The notes: generated by a model not told the origin, from the letters alone. 64,000 nt of DNA from Chlorops oryzae (GCA_020466095.1 CM035806.1:61919559-61983558), one strand, 5' to 3'. Positions 24,349 to 34,972 are shown, counted from the first letter of the stretch. Numbers and translations are program-made.

Positions 24349-27342
24349 GTGCAGGTCATCCCACTCATCGTGCTGCCAGACATGCAGGAGGGCATGCTCC
24401 TAGGAATGGATTTCCTCAGCAGGGTAGGCACCTTAATGGACATTGGTGGTAATATGGTTTGGATAGCCGAAACCAACGACGAAGAAATAGAAGACTCCAA
24501 CAACACCCTACATCTACAGACAGAAATTACCAAGCGCACTACATCAGAGCCAGCGATCAAAGAAATCCACCGAGAAGCCAAGGAACAATTCCCAACACAA
24601 ACGAAGCCGCAAACGAGGGAAGAAACGAGCGCCAACGCTGCCCTGCATCTACAGGTAACTGATCACGAAGACAGCCCACCAGAACCGAAACGCATAGAAG
24701 CTACGAGAGAGACACCAGAACAGTTCCTTGCACGTGAGCTTCGAGAATTTGAAAAGATTCAAGGTCCATCCAACATCGCGAAACACCAAATCATCATGAA
24801 AGACCCTCGACCATTTAAGCAACGGTATTTCCCAAAGAACCCTGTGATGCAAGAAGCCATAAATAAAGAAATCAACGAATTAATCCGATTAGACTGTATT
24901 GAGCCATCCCATAGTCCATATAGTTCGTCAGTGGTCATGGTTCATAAGAAAAATGGCAAATGGAGGTTATGCTTGGACTTTCGACAGCTCAACGAGAAGT
25001 CAGTACAGGATGCTTACCCACTACCTCGCATTAGCTACATACTTGGACGTCTAAAAGAGGCAACATACATCAGCAGTTTAGATTTAAAAAATGGCTATTG
25101 GCAGATCCCGCTTGAGGAGGGTAGCAAACAGTTCACCGCCTTCACGGCACCAGGAAGAGGTCTATATCAATGGAAGGTGATGCCCTTTGGTCTGCATTCC
25201 GCCCCGGCCACGTTCCAACGAGCCCTGGACAGCGTTATTGGCCCAGAGTTGGAACCGCACGCGTTTGCATATCTAGACGACATAATAGTAACTGGAAACT
25301 CACTAGAAAACTATATGGAAAACCTACAGGAAGTCTTTAAGCGACTAAAAGCGGCCAAACTCCGCATTAACCCCGATAAGTGCAAGTTCTTTCAACAGGA
25401 AATCAAATACCTAGGACACCTGGTGACCACACAAGGGATACACACGGACCCAGATAAGATAGCTGCAATCCAAGAATTGACACCCCCAACTAACGTAAAG
25501 GAGCTCCGCCGAGTCCTGGGCATCGCCAGTTGGTATCGCAGATTTGTACCCGATTTCTCAAAAATTGTACACCCCATGACGTCGCTCCTCAAAAAGGGCC
25601 AACGGTGGAAGTGGACACTGGAGCAACAGGACGCATTTGACCTTTTAAAACAAAAGCTGACTGAAGCCCCGGTGTTAACATGCCCAGACTTCTCAAAACC
25701 ATTTACCCTTCAAACAGACGCAAGTCACTATGGATTGGGGGCCGTGCTAACCCAAGTGATTGAAGGCCAGGAGCGGGTGATCGCCTATGACAGCAGACAC
25801 TTGAACCAGGCAGAACTCAACTATTCCACGACCGAAAAGGAATGCCTGGCAATCGTTTGGGGCATCCGGAAGATGAGGCACTACCTCGAAGGCTATAAAT
25901 TCACCGTCATTACGGATCACCTAGCACTCAAATGGTTAAACTCCATAGACAATCCTACGGGAAGAATAGCTCGCTGGGCCCTTGAGCTGCAACAATACAC
26001 GTTCGACATCAAGTACCGACGGGGCAAGTACAACATCATCGCCGACGCTTTATCCAGACAACCCCTAGACAAAGTATGCCAAATATCCACTGAAGAATCA
26101 GCTGCCCCTGAACCAACGGATTGGACCAGCAAACGAATAAGGACGGTCCTCAAACAACCTCAGAAGTATGCAGACTACCAGGTTATTAATGGAAATCTCT
26201 ACCGATATTTACCGGACATAGGAGGAGACACGGACCATTTTGTATGGAAATTATGCGTACCAAAAGACGATCGAGCGAGAGTCCTGCAAGAGAATCATGA
26301 CGACCCCACAGCCGGCCATCTCGGGGTTAAGAAGACCACCAGTCGCATCTCCCGACGATACTTTTGGCCAGGTTTCCACCGAGACATTAGAAATTACGTC
26401 AAGAAATGCTTGAGCTGTCAAAAGTATAAAAACCAACAACAGAAACAAGCAGGTCACATGAGGACACAAGTTGCCGAAGAACCATGGGCAGTGTTATGTG
26501 CAGACTTTATGGGACCTCTCCCTCGGTCATCACATGGAAATGTGTACCTGCTAGTCCTGTTTGACAAATTTTCTAAATGGGTAGAAATTGCCCCACTCCG
26601 CACAGCAACAACTGACTCCGCCATAAAGGTGCTACGAGAAAGAATCATCGCCAGGTATGGTGTCCCTACGACACTAGTAACGGACAACGGCACGCAGTTC
26701 ACGAGCAAGAAATTCACAAATTTCCTGGCGCAACTAGGAGTAACACACCAGAGGACAGCACCCTACACACCGCAGGAAAATCCCACGGAGCGGGCAAATC
26801 GCACCATAAAGACAATGCTGGCCCAATACACAGAAAACAACCACAAACACTGGGACGAGCTCATTCCAGAACTAACACTAGCAATCAATACCAGCATAAG
26901 TGAGAGCACAGGGTATAGTCCCGCATTCCTGACTCAAGGCCGCGAACCACGACTCCCCAAACAATTATATGACGAAAAGAATCCGGACCTAAGCGGAGAA
27001 CAGATGACCGTCGCGCAGAAAACCAATCGGCTCCAGGAAATATTCAACTTGGTACGCCAAAATCAAGTCCGCGCCAGTCAAGAACAAAGCCGGCATTAAA
27101 ATCTACGACGCAGAGAATGGAGGCCACACTTGGGAAACCTGATCCTGGTGAAGACGCATTTTTTGTCCAACGCAGAAAATAGCTTTGCGGCAAAGCTAGC
27201 TCCAAAGTACGAGGGGCCATATACGGTACTGGGTTTTGATTCGCCAGTCATAATCCGATATAAAGTGAACGGCCAGGCAAAGACTGCTCACATTAGCCAA
27301 CTCAAACCTTACGCCCACCGCGGACCCAGCAACGACGACTAG
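24349..27342 (+). pseudogene. pol: Ty3/gypsy-type Pol (protease remnant, RT, RNase H, integrase)
   Basis: A polyprotein of ~916 codons to a TAA at 27097-27099, then ~80 further in-frame codons to 27342. Residues 1-55 match the second half of a retropepsin (LLGMDFLSR); the D[TS]G half is not seen. RT follows, with LDLKNGYWQIPL near 244 and the catalytic YLDD near 306. RNase H begins with LQTDASHYG near 454. Integrase has the H..H and CLSC zinc residues near 650-690, then catalytic Asp in CADFMG near 717, Asp in VTDNGTQF near 777 and Glu in NPTERANR near 811. RT-RH-IN order defines Ty3/gypsy. The internal TAA is a one-base change: the inverted copy at 29286-29952 reads TAT there. The 5' end is unclear because the left copy is noisy upstream of 24349. 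Confidence 0.95.
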
Positions 27343-27433
27343 GACCAACACGACTTATTAACCCATCCTAGATAGTTCACCGACCAAATCATATAAGCCA
27401 TATTTCTTTTAATCCTAACAGTAACCTACAAAG

Positions 27434-28084
27434 ATGGAAAAATTTGCCCGGACCAGGCTACAATACCTGGAACATCTAAAAAGTGAAGCTGCGGCTAGAC
27501 GTAAGGGAAAGTTTATTCCCCACCATCCTCGTTTCGAGAAAAAGGCCCCGGTTAATACGATGTACCGGCTCACCGTCTCACCTCCAAAGAAGTACAAGAA
27601 AGGGAAGCCGAAATCCGATCCCCTACAGGGATTGTCCTACCGGGAGCGGTGCCGGGTATTGTTCGGGGACTCCGAGTCGAGTGCAGACGAAGAAGCCACC
27701 GAAACTCCAACCAAAGCTCCTCTACCTCAACACAGCCCTCCAGCACCGAGGATCTCCGAAAATCAACAAACCCCCGGTTGCCAAAGGGTAGCAACTCGAC
27801 CAAGGCTGATCACAACCGCCCCGAAATACCAACCAACACCACAAGCGGCCGCCCATCCGGAAGACATCCTAGCGCTCGACACCGACGAGTCAGAAATGGA
27901 GTCACCCCAGGAGCCCAGAAGCACTGTCCAGACTGTCCTGGACGACATGATCCAGAAGTGGAAACAGCACGGGCGACGAATGCGCTGTCTACGAATCCTT
28001 GAAGGCACCACCTACAAATTCGGGGTGTCAAAACAAGGAAAGGGCACCTTCGAAAAGGTTCCCCGAGGAAAGGAGGGGATGTAA
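27434..28084 (+). CDS. third ORF of the retrotransposon, unknown function
   Basis: 216 codons between pol and the 3' LTR, the slot where errantiviruses carry env. There is no signal peptide, transmembrane segment or Cys pattern, so it is not an envelope protein. The N-terminus is basic (AAARRKGK, PPKKYKKGKPK). The middle is Pro/Ser/Glu-rich with an acidic SESSADEEATE stretch. The C-terminus is basic again (KWKQHGRRMR, VSKQGKGTFEKVPRGK). The frame runs through the polypurine tract and its TAA stop uses bases 28082-28084, just inside the LTR. A nucleic-acid-binding role, perhaps replacing the missing Gag zinc knuckles, is only a guess. Confidence 0.6.
   Translation: MEKFARTRLQYLEHLKSEAAARRKGKFIPHHPRFEKKAPVNTMYRLTVSPPKKYKKGKPKSDPLQGLSYRERCRVLFGDSESSADEEATETPTKAPLPQHSPPAPRISENQQTPGCQRVATRPRLITTAPKYQPTPQAAAHPEDILALDTDESEMESPQEPRSTVQTVLDDMIQKWKQHGRRMRCLRILEGTTYKFGVSKQGKGTFEKVPRGKEGM
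28065..28079 (+). promoter_or_regulatory. polypurine tract before the 3' LTR
   Basis: GAGGAAAGGAGGGGA, an unbroken purine run, ends directly at the LTR start TGTAACG. This is the position and composition expected for the plus-strand primer of an LTR retrotransposon. Confidence 0.85.
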
Positions 28085-29285
28085 CGAGGTAAAATTTTGA
28101 GTAGCACAAAAATGTTATCCTCGTACATTTAATACAACCGTACCATACCAGTTAATAAAACCTTTTCACCCTTAGCCGGATTTTGTGCACCCTAACGAAC
28201 TACTCCCATTATTATTTTTTTTTATTATTCATATTATATTTTGTATTTGTAATAAGAAAAAAAAAAAACAACAACAAAAAAAAAAAAAAAACAAAGAAAA
28301 GAAAAGAATATGATTATTATTATTTGTATTATTATCACCAAGAGCAGAAAGCCAAATTAGTATTATTATTGTTATTAAATTCAAAAAAAAAAGAAAACAA
28401 AAAAAAAACAAGACAAAACCAAATATATATATATATAATAAATAAACAAAAGGAAAATATATATGCATTAAATTTAGGGGAGAAAATATCTCCACCCTAA
28501 TCATAAGTCGATGGACGTTCAACATCAAAACATACGTACAAAGAAACCAATTTCAGCAGCTTACATATCCACCGCATCAAAACATACATACCTGCAATCA
28601 GCGAGAAACCGGCTTCAATGGCTTCAAGGATACACACCATCCAAACATACATGATTCCCACGCCGTTTTGCACACGGCACCAAACACTCGCAAGCAATAT
28701 GATTCCCGAGCCGTTTTGCACACGGCACCAAACACGCACAAGCAATATGATTCCCGAGCCGTTTTGCACACGGCACCAATCACACGCAGCAATAAACCAG
28801 TTCGGAATGCGTGCGACTATACGAAAGGCACCAACACAAGCAAGGAACCAGTTTGAACCGCTTTTAACTATGCGAAATCCACTAACACAAGCGCCGCCGA
28901 CTGACTATAAAAGGCGCTGCATCGCGAAGGAAAAGTCAGTTTCTGTTCAGCTCGCGCCGTGCCAGCATCGCCAAGTACATCGGAGTGGACTCAGTAAAAG
29001 CGAAGTTTATTCAAGTAAGTCTTTTGAATTCTCCTTTATTCCCACAATTGGATTCAGTGATATATATACCTGAATGCCAGGTTGTCTCTGTGCTTTTAAT
29101 TTCAATGATTCATACTTGAAATTAAACAGCTTTAACCCTGTCACCACCACGTCTTCGCAATTGGATTCAGTGATATATACCTGAGTACCAGATTGTTTCT
29201 GCGCTTTTAATTTCAATGATTTATACTTGAAATTAAACAGCTTTAACCCTGTCACCTCCACGTTTTCACAATTGGATTCAGTGAT
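28080..29285 (+). repeat. LTR shared between the tandem copies (~1.2 kb)
   Basis: Starts TGTAACGAGG after the polypurine tract. U3 is ~860 bp. It has AT- and A-rich tracts to 28460, then repeats of CCGTTTTGCACACGGCACC at 28670-28780. A core promoter lies at 28906-28941. The downstream part holds a 2.2-copy tandem of ~110 bp (from ATTGGATTCAGTGAT at ~29049, ~29160 and ~29270) containing AAATTAAACAG. The 3' boundary is not fixed by a second clean LTR. I set it at the start of the inverted integrase piece. A TGG-starting primer-binding site is not certain; TTGGATTCAGTG is a candidate. Confidence 0.75.
28906..28941 (+). promoter_or_regulatory. core promoter in the LTR: TATA box and initiator
   Basis: TATAAAAG at 28906-28913, with TCAGTT (arthropod initiator consensus TCAKTY) at 28936-28941. 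The likely start A is 32 nt downstream of the TATA box, which is standard spacing. This would place the U3/R border at about 28938. Confidence 0.75.
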
Positions 29286-30128
29286 AAACCCAGTACCGTA
29301 TATGGCCCCTCGTACTTTGGAGCTAGCTTTGCCGCAAAGCTATTTTCTGCGTTGGACAAAAAATGCGTCTTCACCAGGATCAGGTCTCCCAAGTGTGGCC
29401 TCCATTCTCTGCGTCGTAGATTATAATGCCGGCTTTGTTCTTGACTGGCGCGGACTTGATTTTGGCGTACCAAGTTGAATATTTCCTGGAGCCGATTGGT
29501 TTTCTGCGCGACGGTCATCTGTTCTCCGCTTAGGTCCGGATTCTTTTCGTCATATAATTGTTTGGGGAGTCGTGGTTCGCGGCCTTGAGTCAGGAATGCG
29601 GGACTATACCCTGTGCTCTCACTTATGCTGGTATTGATTGCTAGTGTTAGTTCTGGAATGAGCTCGTCCCAGTGTTTGTGGTTGTTTTCTGTGTATTGGG
29701 CCAGCATTGTCTTTATGGTGCGATTTGCCCGCTCCGTGGGATTTTCCTGCGGTGTGTAGGGTGCTGTCCTCTGGTGTGTTACTCCTAGTTGCGCCAGGAA
29801 ATTTGTGAATTTCTTGCTCGTGAACTGCGTGCCGTTGTCCGTTACTAGTGTCGTAGGGACACCATACCTGGCGATGATTCTTTCTCGTAGCACCTTTATG
29901 GCGGAGTCAGTTGTTGCTGTGCGGAGTGGGGCAATTTCTACCCATTTAGAAACGTAGAATATACTTTTCTCCCGTGGTGACTGGCGATCCCCACGTACAG
30001 CAAGCTGAGCAACACAATGCCGAGTGAAGAAACAGATTGGCAGTTTCTTCCATGGTGTCCGGCGAACACCATGTAATGCAAGCTGAGCATATGCGTTTAC
30101 TAAATGCATTTTTTTCTTTTCTTTTTAG
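29015..30128 (+). other. predicted 5' leader intron of the retrotransposon
   Basis: Donor CAA|GTAAGT at 29015, ~77 nt downstream of the predicted start. The acceptor is TTTTTTTCTTTTCTTTTTAG ending at 30128, with a branch-point-like TTACTAAAT about 30 nt before it. The capsid-like ATG is 45 nt after the acceptor. Splicing would remove the rest of the LTR leader and the whole inverted integrase piece. Prediction from consensus only. Confidence 0.5.
29286..29952 (-). pseudogene. 667-bp inverted copy of the element's own integrase
   Basis: Reverse complement of 26570-27236, equal in length (667 bp) and near-identical. On the minus strand it encodes the integrase core from SKWVEIAPL through VTDNGTQF and NPTERANR to the C-terminal KYEGPYTVLG. 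It keeps a TAT codon where the pol copy has the premature TAA, so it was copied from an intact parent or preserves it. It lies between the LTR and the capsid-like gene in both tandem copies, and inside the predicted leader intron. Confidence 0.9.
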
Positions 30129-30172
30129 ATCTATAATTAAAACTGAGTACGAGTGACATTAAATAATTAATC

Positions 30173-33100
30173 ATGGCAGAACAATCAGATGCATCAATAG
30201 GAATAGCGCCAGAAAATAGTTCAAGTTTCGAAGCTAGTTCAAATCCCAAAAGTGACAATGAAAAATCAAGTTCTTATATTAAAGAGTGGTTAAATTCACC
30301 ACCATCTGTGGTCGGTAGTCGCCACTACGCGTTGCGCGACTATCCTTCCGGCAAAGACGTAGTCAGAAAAGTTGGCGTTAACACAACGCAATACACAACC
30401 TTCTCCTCAGTGACTTCATCGTACATAACCATGTGGGAAACAGTAAAATCGTCTCAGAGTTATACACCTGTTCAAAATCCATTGCAGTTAGTGTCCACCG
30501 AAGAACGATATAAGGCTTCCGAACCCACACAGGAGCAGTTGTCAAAAGTAGCCGAACGCATTCAAAAAGGTTACGAACAAGGTTTATACGTTTTCACGCG
30601 GTATGAGGGATTTCTCACTAATCATCAACACTACGCCAAACTGTTGAAATTGCGAACTATGGGATCATCCGTTGGCGTCAACCTTAATTGTGTTGTATCA
30701 ATCCAACCTGAAATTTCTGACCCCAATCAAGATACATCGTCCCCATCCAATTCAGGTGGATCCAGCACTTCTCCCGATAATCCAGGCCGTAGTATTGACA
30801 TCCCATCGAGTGAACAACCAGTCCCTGCTGCAAGTCAGGCACAACCATTGGTTGCAAAAACAAAAATTTCTTACGTGCCTATCAGGGTGGTGACATCATC
30901 TATGGCACCTGAAACTGAAGAATCACTGGGCTCCCACCGTTCGCAAGCATTCACGATAATTTCTGAGACACTGAGTGAAAACACTCCTTCGTTTGTTAGA
31001 TCATCTATTAAGAATCTCTTAATGAAGGACCCTTCCATCGGATAGGCCATCGCAAATGGTATGAGCAAAGATTCTTCAACAATTTACGATGTTGCTCCAA
31101 TGATGAGAAACCTGCTTCTTGCCCATTCAATATCCGGCCAGTCTGCTTCCGTTGACCCCACCACCGCTCAGTTTATGCGCAACACAATAATGCAGTCAGG
31201 TCAGGTTAACATTTCTCGCGTTCCATATGTACGTCGTACTTATACATTACTAGCCACACCACTCGACATGTTTTTGGCAATGACGCAGGGAAACAGACTT
31301 AGTGTTCCACTCGCTCCCCCGTTTAGTTCCGAGCGTCTTGATGCGGACTGGATAGCTGTTCCTGTCGATAACACAATATTGGCCGGTGGCTACTTGCGCG
31401 AATACATAGCTTGTTTCTTCGATTCTGGGCTGACATATGGTACTGCCTCTTACGTCCAACAATATACTACAGATGCCCCAGATCTACTCAACGGTAAGAG
31501 CACTAACATGCCTGCATCTACAACTGTCCACATCGCTGGACCTAAGCATGTTATGCTGGTTTTTACGGAAATGGCTGCATTTGGATGCCCATCTTCAACG
31601 GAATTGTTCGGTGTGACCATTCCAATATACAACGGCACTCAGCAAGTTGTTCCGGTTGACTTTGGTGCAGTGTGGGTTGAACATTACACGTCGGCAAATT
31701 TATTAAATATACAACATTACCTGTCACTCGCCTGGGATGTTTTGCGGAAGGTGGCCACCGTGGAGGGAACAGCTGCCCGAGCATTGGGACGTTCATCCGA
31801 AATGATACTAGCAAACCGTCCGGGACTATACATCCACCCCAACAAAGAACAGAAAGGATTTAATAACAATGTCCCATTGTCAGGAGCATTTCAGCTTTCT
31901 TCATACTCCCATGACAGTTTTGTTCCAATCACTGCAAATAGTCGCTTTCTCAGTATAACCAAAAACCACTTTTCTCAAAATGAAATCGCTGAATTAAGAG
32001 AGTTAATATATGGTTATAACGCTGCGTCCCTGTCATCGGCTCATTTACCCCCGTCCGGATAAGCCAAAATAGCATTCGATAATGGTGGCAACCCTGTTAT
32101 TGTAGATAGAATTCCATCTCCTTCCAATTCTACGCCAATGTATTACGTTGGAACCACCAGTTCGATGGTCCGAGTCGCAACTATGGTTGGACTAATGGAT
32201 AGAGGTAGTTCGGAGTATTCATTCTATAATGTTGCGGCGATTTCCTCTTGGCTCCATCAAATATCTGTGGCCACGCTTCTCAACTTCTCGACCTACTTGC
32301 ACAACAACGATACACCAACCCGCGATTGGGCAGGGTACATCGATATATGGCCGTCAATATCTAGGCGTGGTGAGTTGGTCGATATGAAGTGCAACTTAGT
32401 CGGGAGATTTTTCGGTCACATAGTGGCTTATGACATGCACGAGAGGTGGCGAAATTGGGACATGGCGTGGATACCCGCATATTATTTCGGCCTGTACCCA
32501 TACAACACCCAGGAGTGGTGGTCGAATAGTCCAGCTCCATTCTATGCAACTATTCAATGGCTCGAGAAGTTAAAGCTGTCTAGCTCGCCACCCCAAATAA
32601 TGCCATTAACTGTCACGCTAGCCTACAGTCAACCCATAGAATGTACCCCGCTTAACACAGAAGCGATAAAAATTAAGACATATATAACAACAACTAACGA
32701 TGCTGAGAATTATTTACCACAAATACTAGATATAACACCAGGCCTCCAAATTCCGACACGATTCAAAGGATCGTGGGTTGAACAATACCAGTTTCTTTCG
32801 ATGCACGCAACTGGGAGACTGCCAGCTAATAGACGACTACTATGCAGCACTACACCGACAGAAGGAGTATATGTGTTAAATAACGAAAACATATTTAAGA
32901 GAAAGTTGTATATAATAGACAGTGATGCTACTCGTTCTGCTTGGGAATACACGAAATTCATAGTATCAAGCATCGACTTTCCTGATCCACCATCAAGCAA
33001 CAGTAAACCACTTACGTCTGTGAAGCGAATTGGAGGTGATGGACCGACAACATCGAAGAAGGCAAAGTCTGACGGACCATCAACATCGACCAAACCACCT

Positions 33101-33244
33101 GATGGAAAAACCGCTGCCTCAAAAAACTCAACAAACGCGGGCGCCGCAGACAAAGAACCGAGCAACGCGACGTCCAGTGCGACGACATCAAATGCGCAGG
33201 AGACTCCTCACAAGGAAGTCACTCCCGCAACACCGAATGTATAA
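30173..33244 (+). pseudogene. capsid-like protein in the gag position, two in-frame stops
   Basis: One reading phase of 1,024 codons from ATG 30173, interrupted by TAG at 31043-31045 and TAA at 32060-32062. Segments are 290, 333 and 368 residues; each later segment opens with an ATG in the same phase. There are no CCHC knuckles, no major homology region and no transmembrane segment. Residues 1-60 are Ser/Asn-rich. The central part is a mix of beta-prone and aromatic sequence (for example SRFLSITKNHF, WAGYIDIWPSI, WWSNSPAPFYATIQW). The last ~80 residues are a low-complexity Ser/Thr/Pro/Lys tail. Length, composition and the following slippery site recall the single large capsid gene of toti-like dsRNA viruses. 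I infer this by pattern and cannot prove homology. A highly divergent Gag is the alternative. Confidence 0.55.
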
Positions 33245-33663
33245 ACAACTGCGATGGACAGTACTGTGGGGTATGGGTCCCACAATCCGGGACGGAGGGA
33301 TATTCGGGACGAGGCGAGAGATTCCGAGTCCCCCTATCCTTAGGTCGCCTACCTGGTCCCATAAACGCTAGACCCTATCACCTACACCTGTCGACCCACA
33401 GACCCGCTGCAACTACGGGCAGTGGCATCCTGTGGGGGACCCGACCCCGTGGCGTTGAAGGTCTTCGACGTTTCTGGGGCGATGTACCACGATTCTGGCC
33501 AATACCGGCCGATCTGGATTGTTCGTGGCCTATTTACCTACATTACAGATCCATCATTATATGCGGCCACCATCAAGTTGCCAGCGAACTACTCAGATAT
33601 TTAACTCAAATACAAGCACTGTCTAAGAAAGAAGGAATACAGATGGAACCAAGCAAGCCGTGA
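33103..33663 (+). CDS. -1 frame extension after the capsid-like gene
   Basis: Open from after a TGA at 33100 to TGA 33661-33663 and entered by the slippery site at 33121, so no ATG is needed. It starts basic (CLKKLNKRGRRRQR). Two Cys clusters follow, QCDDIKC and ECINNCDGQYC, that could bind zinc, then a Pro/Arg/Trp-rich stretch. It ends HHQVASELLRYLTQ...KKEGIQMEPSKP. The end runs toward the protease half of pol, but pol lies one further -1 frame away, open from 33627. No second classical slippery heptamer was found in the 33627-33661 overlap. The second shift may be real, or an indel in this copy. Confidence 0.45.
   Translation, partial: WKNRCLKKLNKRGRRRQRTEQRDVQCDDIKCAGDSSQGSHSRNTECINNCDGQYCGVWVPQSGTEGYSGRGERFRVPLSLGRLPGPINARPYHLHLSTHRPAATTGSGILWGTRPRGVEGLRRFWGDVPRFWPIPADLDCSWPIYLHYRSIIICGHHQVASELLRYLTQIQALSKKEGIQMEPSKP
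33121..33147 (+). promoter_or_regulatory. -1 ribosomal frameshift signal
   Basis: Heptamer A AAA AAC at 33121-33127 in exactly the phase of the capsid-like frame (codons AAA and AAC in the P and A sites). A 9-nt spacer follows, then a GC-rich hairpin GCGG-GCG-CCGC at 33137-33147. The -1 frame is open for ~178 codons beyond. This matches the X XXY YYZ rule used by many gag-pol and capsid-polymerase genes. Confidence 0.65.
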
Positions 33664-34209
33664 CGCATATCCTAACCATTCAAATACGCCTAGGGCCGAG
33701 TGTGCAGGTCATCCCACTCATCGTGCTGCCAGACATGCAGGAGGGCATGCTCCTAGGAATGGATTTCCTCAGCAGGGTAGGCACCTTAATGGACATTGGT
33801 GGTAATATGGTTTGGATAGCCGAAACCAACGACGAAGAAATAGAAGACTCCAACAACACCCTACATCTACAGACAGAAATTACCAAGCGCACTACATCAG
33901 AGCCAGCGATCAAAGAAATCCACCGAGAAGCCAAGGAACAATTCCCAACACAAACGAAGCCGCAAACGAGGGAAGAAACGAGCGCCAACGCTGCCCTGCA
34001 TCTACAGGTAACTGATCACGAAGACAGCCCACCAGAACCGAAACGCATAGAAGCTACGAGAGAGACACCAGAACAGTTCCTTGCACGTGAGCTTCGAGAA
34101 TTTGAAAAGATTCAAGGTCCATCCAACATCGCGAAACACCAAATCATCATGAAAGACCCTCGACCATTTAAGCAACGGTATTTCCCAAAGAACCCTGTGA
34201 TGCAAGAAG
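33627..34209 (+). pseudogene. pol: pol 5' fragment, right copy (truncated)
   Basis: Same sequence as 24310-24858: protease second half (LLGMDFLSR), then the linker up to the start of RT (FKQRYFPKNPVMQEA). The match to the left copy stops abruptly at 34209-34210 and unrelated AT-rich DNA follows. RT, RNase H and integrase are therefore missing from this copy. Confidence 0.9.
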
Positions 34210-34972
34210 CAAAATAACCCCAAATCAAAAAGGAAAAAAGGACGCAAATTTGCGGTAATTGTGGATTATGAAAAATCACCCCAAACTAAAATGAAAAAAG
34301 GCTCCAATAAAAAATGAAAAATCGCCCTAAAATTCGTTATGTTGTTTTCAATATAAAATTTTGGGGCCTTTTTTCAAGTTAAGTTTGGGGCCATTTTGCA
34401 TTGGGGCCATTTTTCATGGAGCCGAAATAATCCCTATATTTTGAGAAAATTTTCTTCAATTTCAAGCGCATAAAACTCGTCCTTGCCCTCGCGCATTTGA
34501 ATTAAAGGAAGACCATAATCAAACAGTTTTAAATACAGTGCTGGAAATAAATTTTTGAATAAAAAAATAGTTTTGATGAATAATTTACCCTCTAAAGGCT
34601 TTTATAAAGAAGTTCTAGTCATTTAAACTCCCGTAAATAGGTAGAATTTTGAAAATTTTCAAAAATACCAACAAAAATCATGCGCATTTCCAACTTCCAT
34701 GCGCACGCTGACTCAAACATTTTTTTCTTCACTCAAAATTAACTCTTAATTAGCTTTAATTAATTCTATTAGGGAATTTGAATCCTGTTGATTTTTGCGT
34801 GTGTTCCCAACAAACAATATAAACTTACTACAAACTTGCTATAAGCTTACATTTGTAAACATAGCGTTTGGAAAATCTTTATCGTAAGCATTGTAACTTG
34901 TTTACTTCCAATTATTGGATAAGCAAAAGTGATCCCTTATTCTACAATTGTATTAATGTTTGGAAAACATTT
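34210..34972. other. AT-rich sequence with an imperfect inverted repeat
   Basis: 34271-34300 (CCCCAAACTAAAATGAAAA) and 34361-34393 (TTTTTCAAGTTAAGTTTGGG) are imperfect inverted copies and may be a small hairpin element. The remainder shows no gene. Confidence 0.4.

Noticed and set aside
24349..24510. A complete retropepsin domain
   Set aside because: Only the second half (LLGMDFLS) is clear. No D[TS]G with the expected context was found in any frame upstream; a DSG at 33450 in the capsid frame lacks the hydrophobic context.
23670..24635. Alternative frames opposite or beside the retrotransposon genes
   Set aside because: Shadow frames of the capsid-like gene and pol.
27434..28084. Envelope gene in the env position
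   Set aside because: No signal peptide, cleavage site or transmembrane helix.
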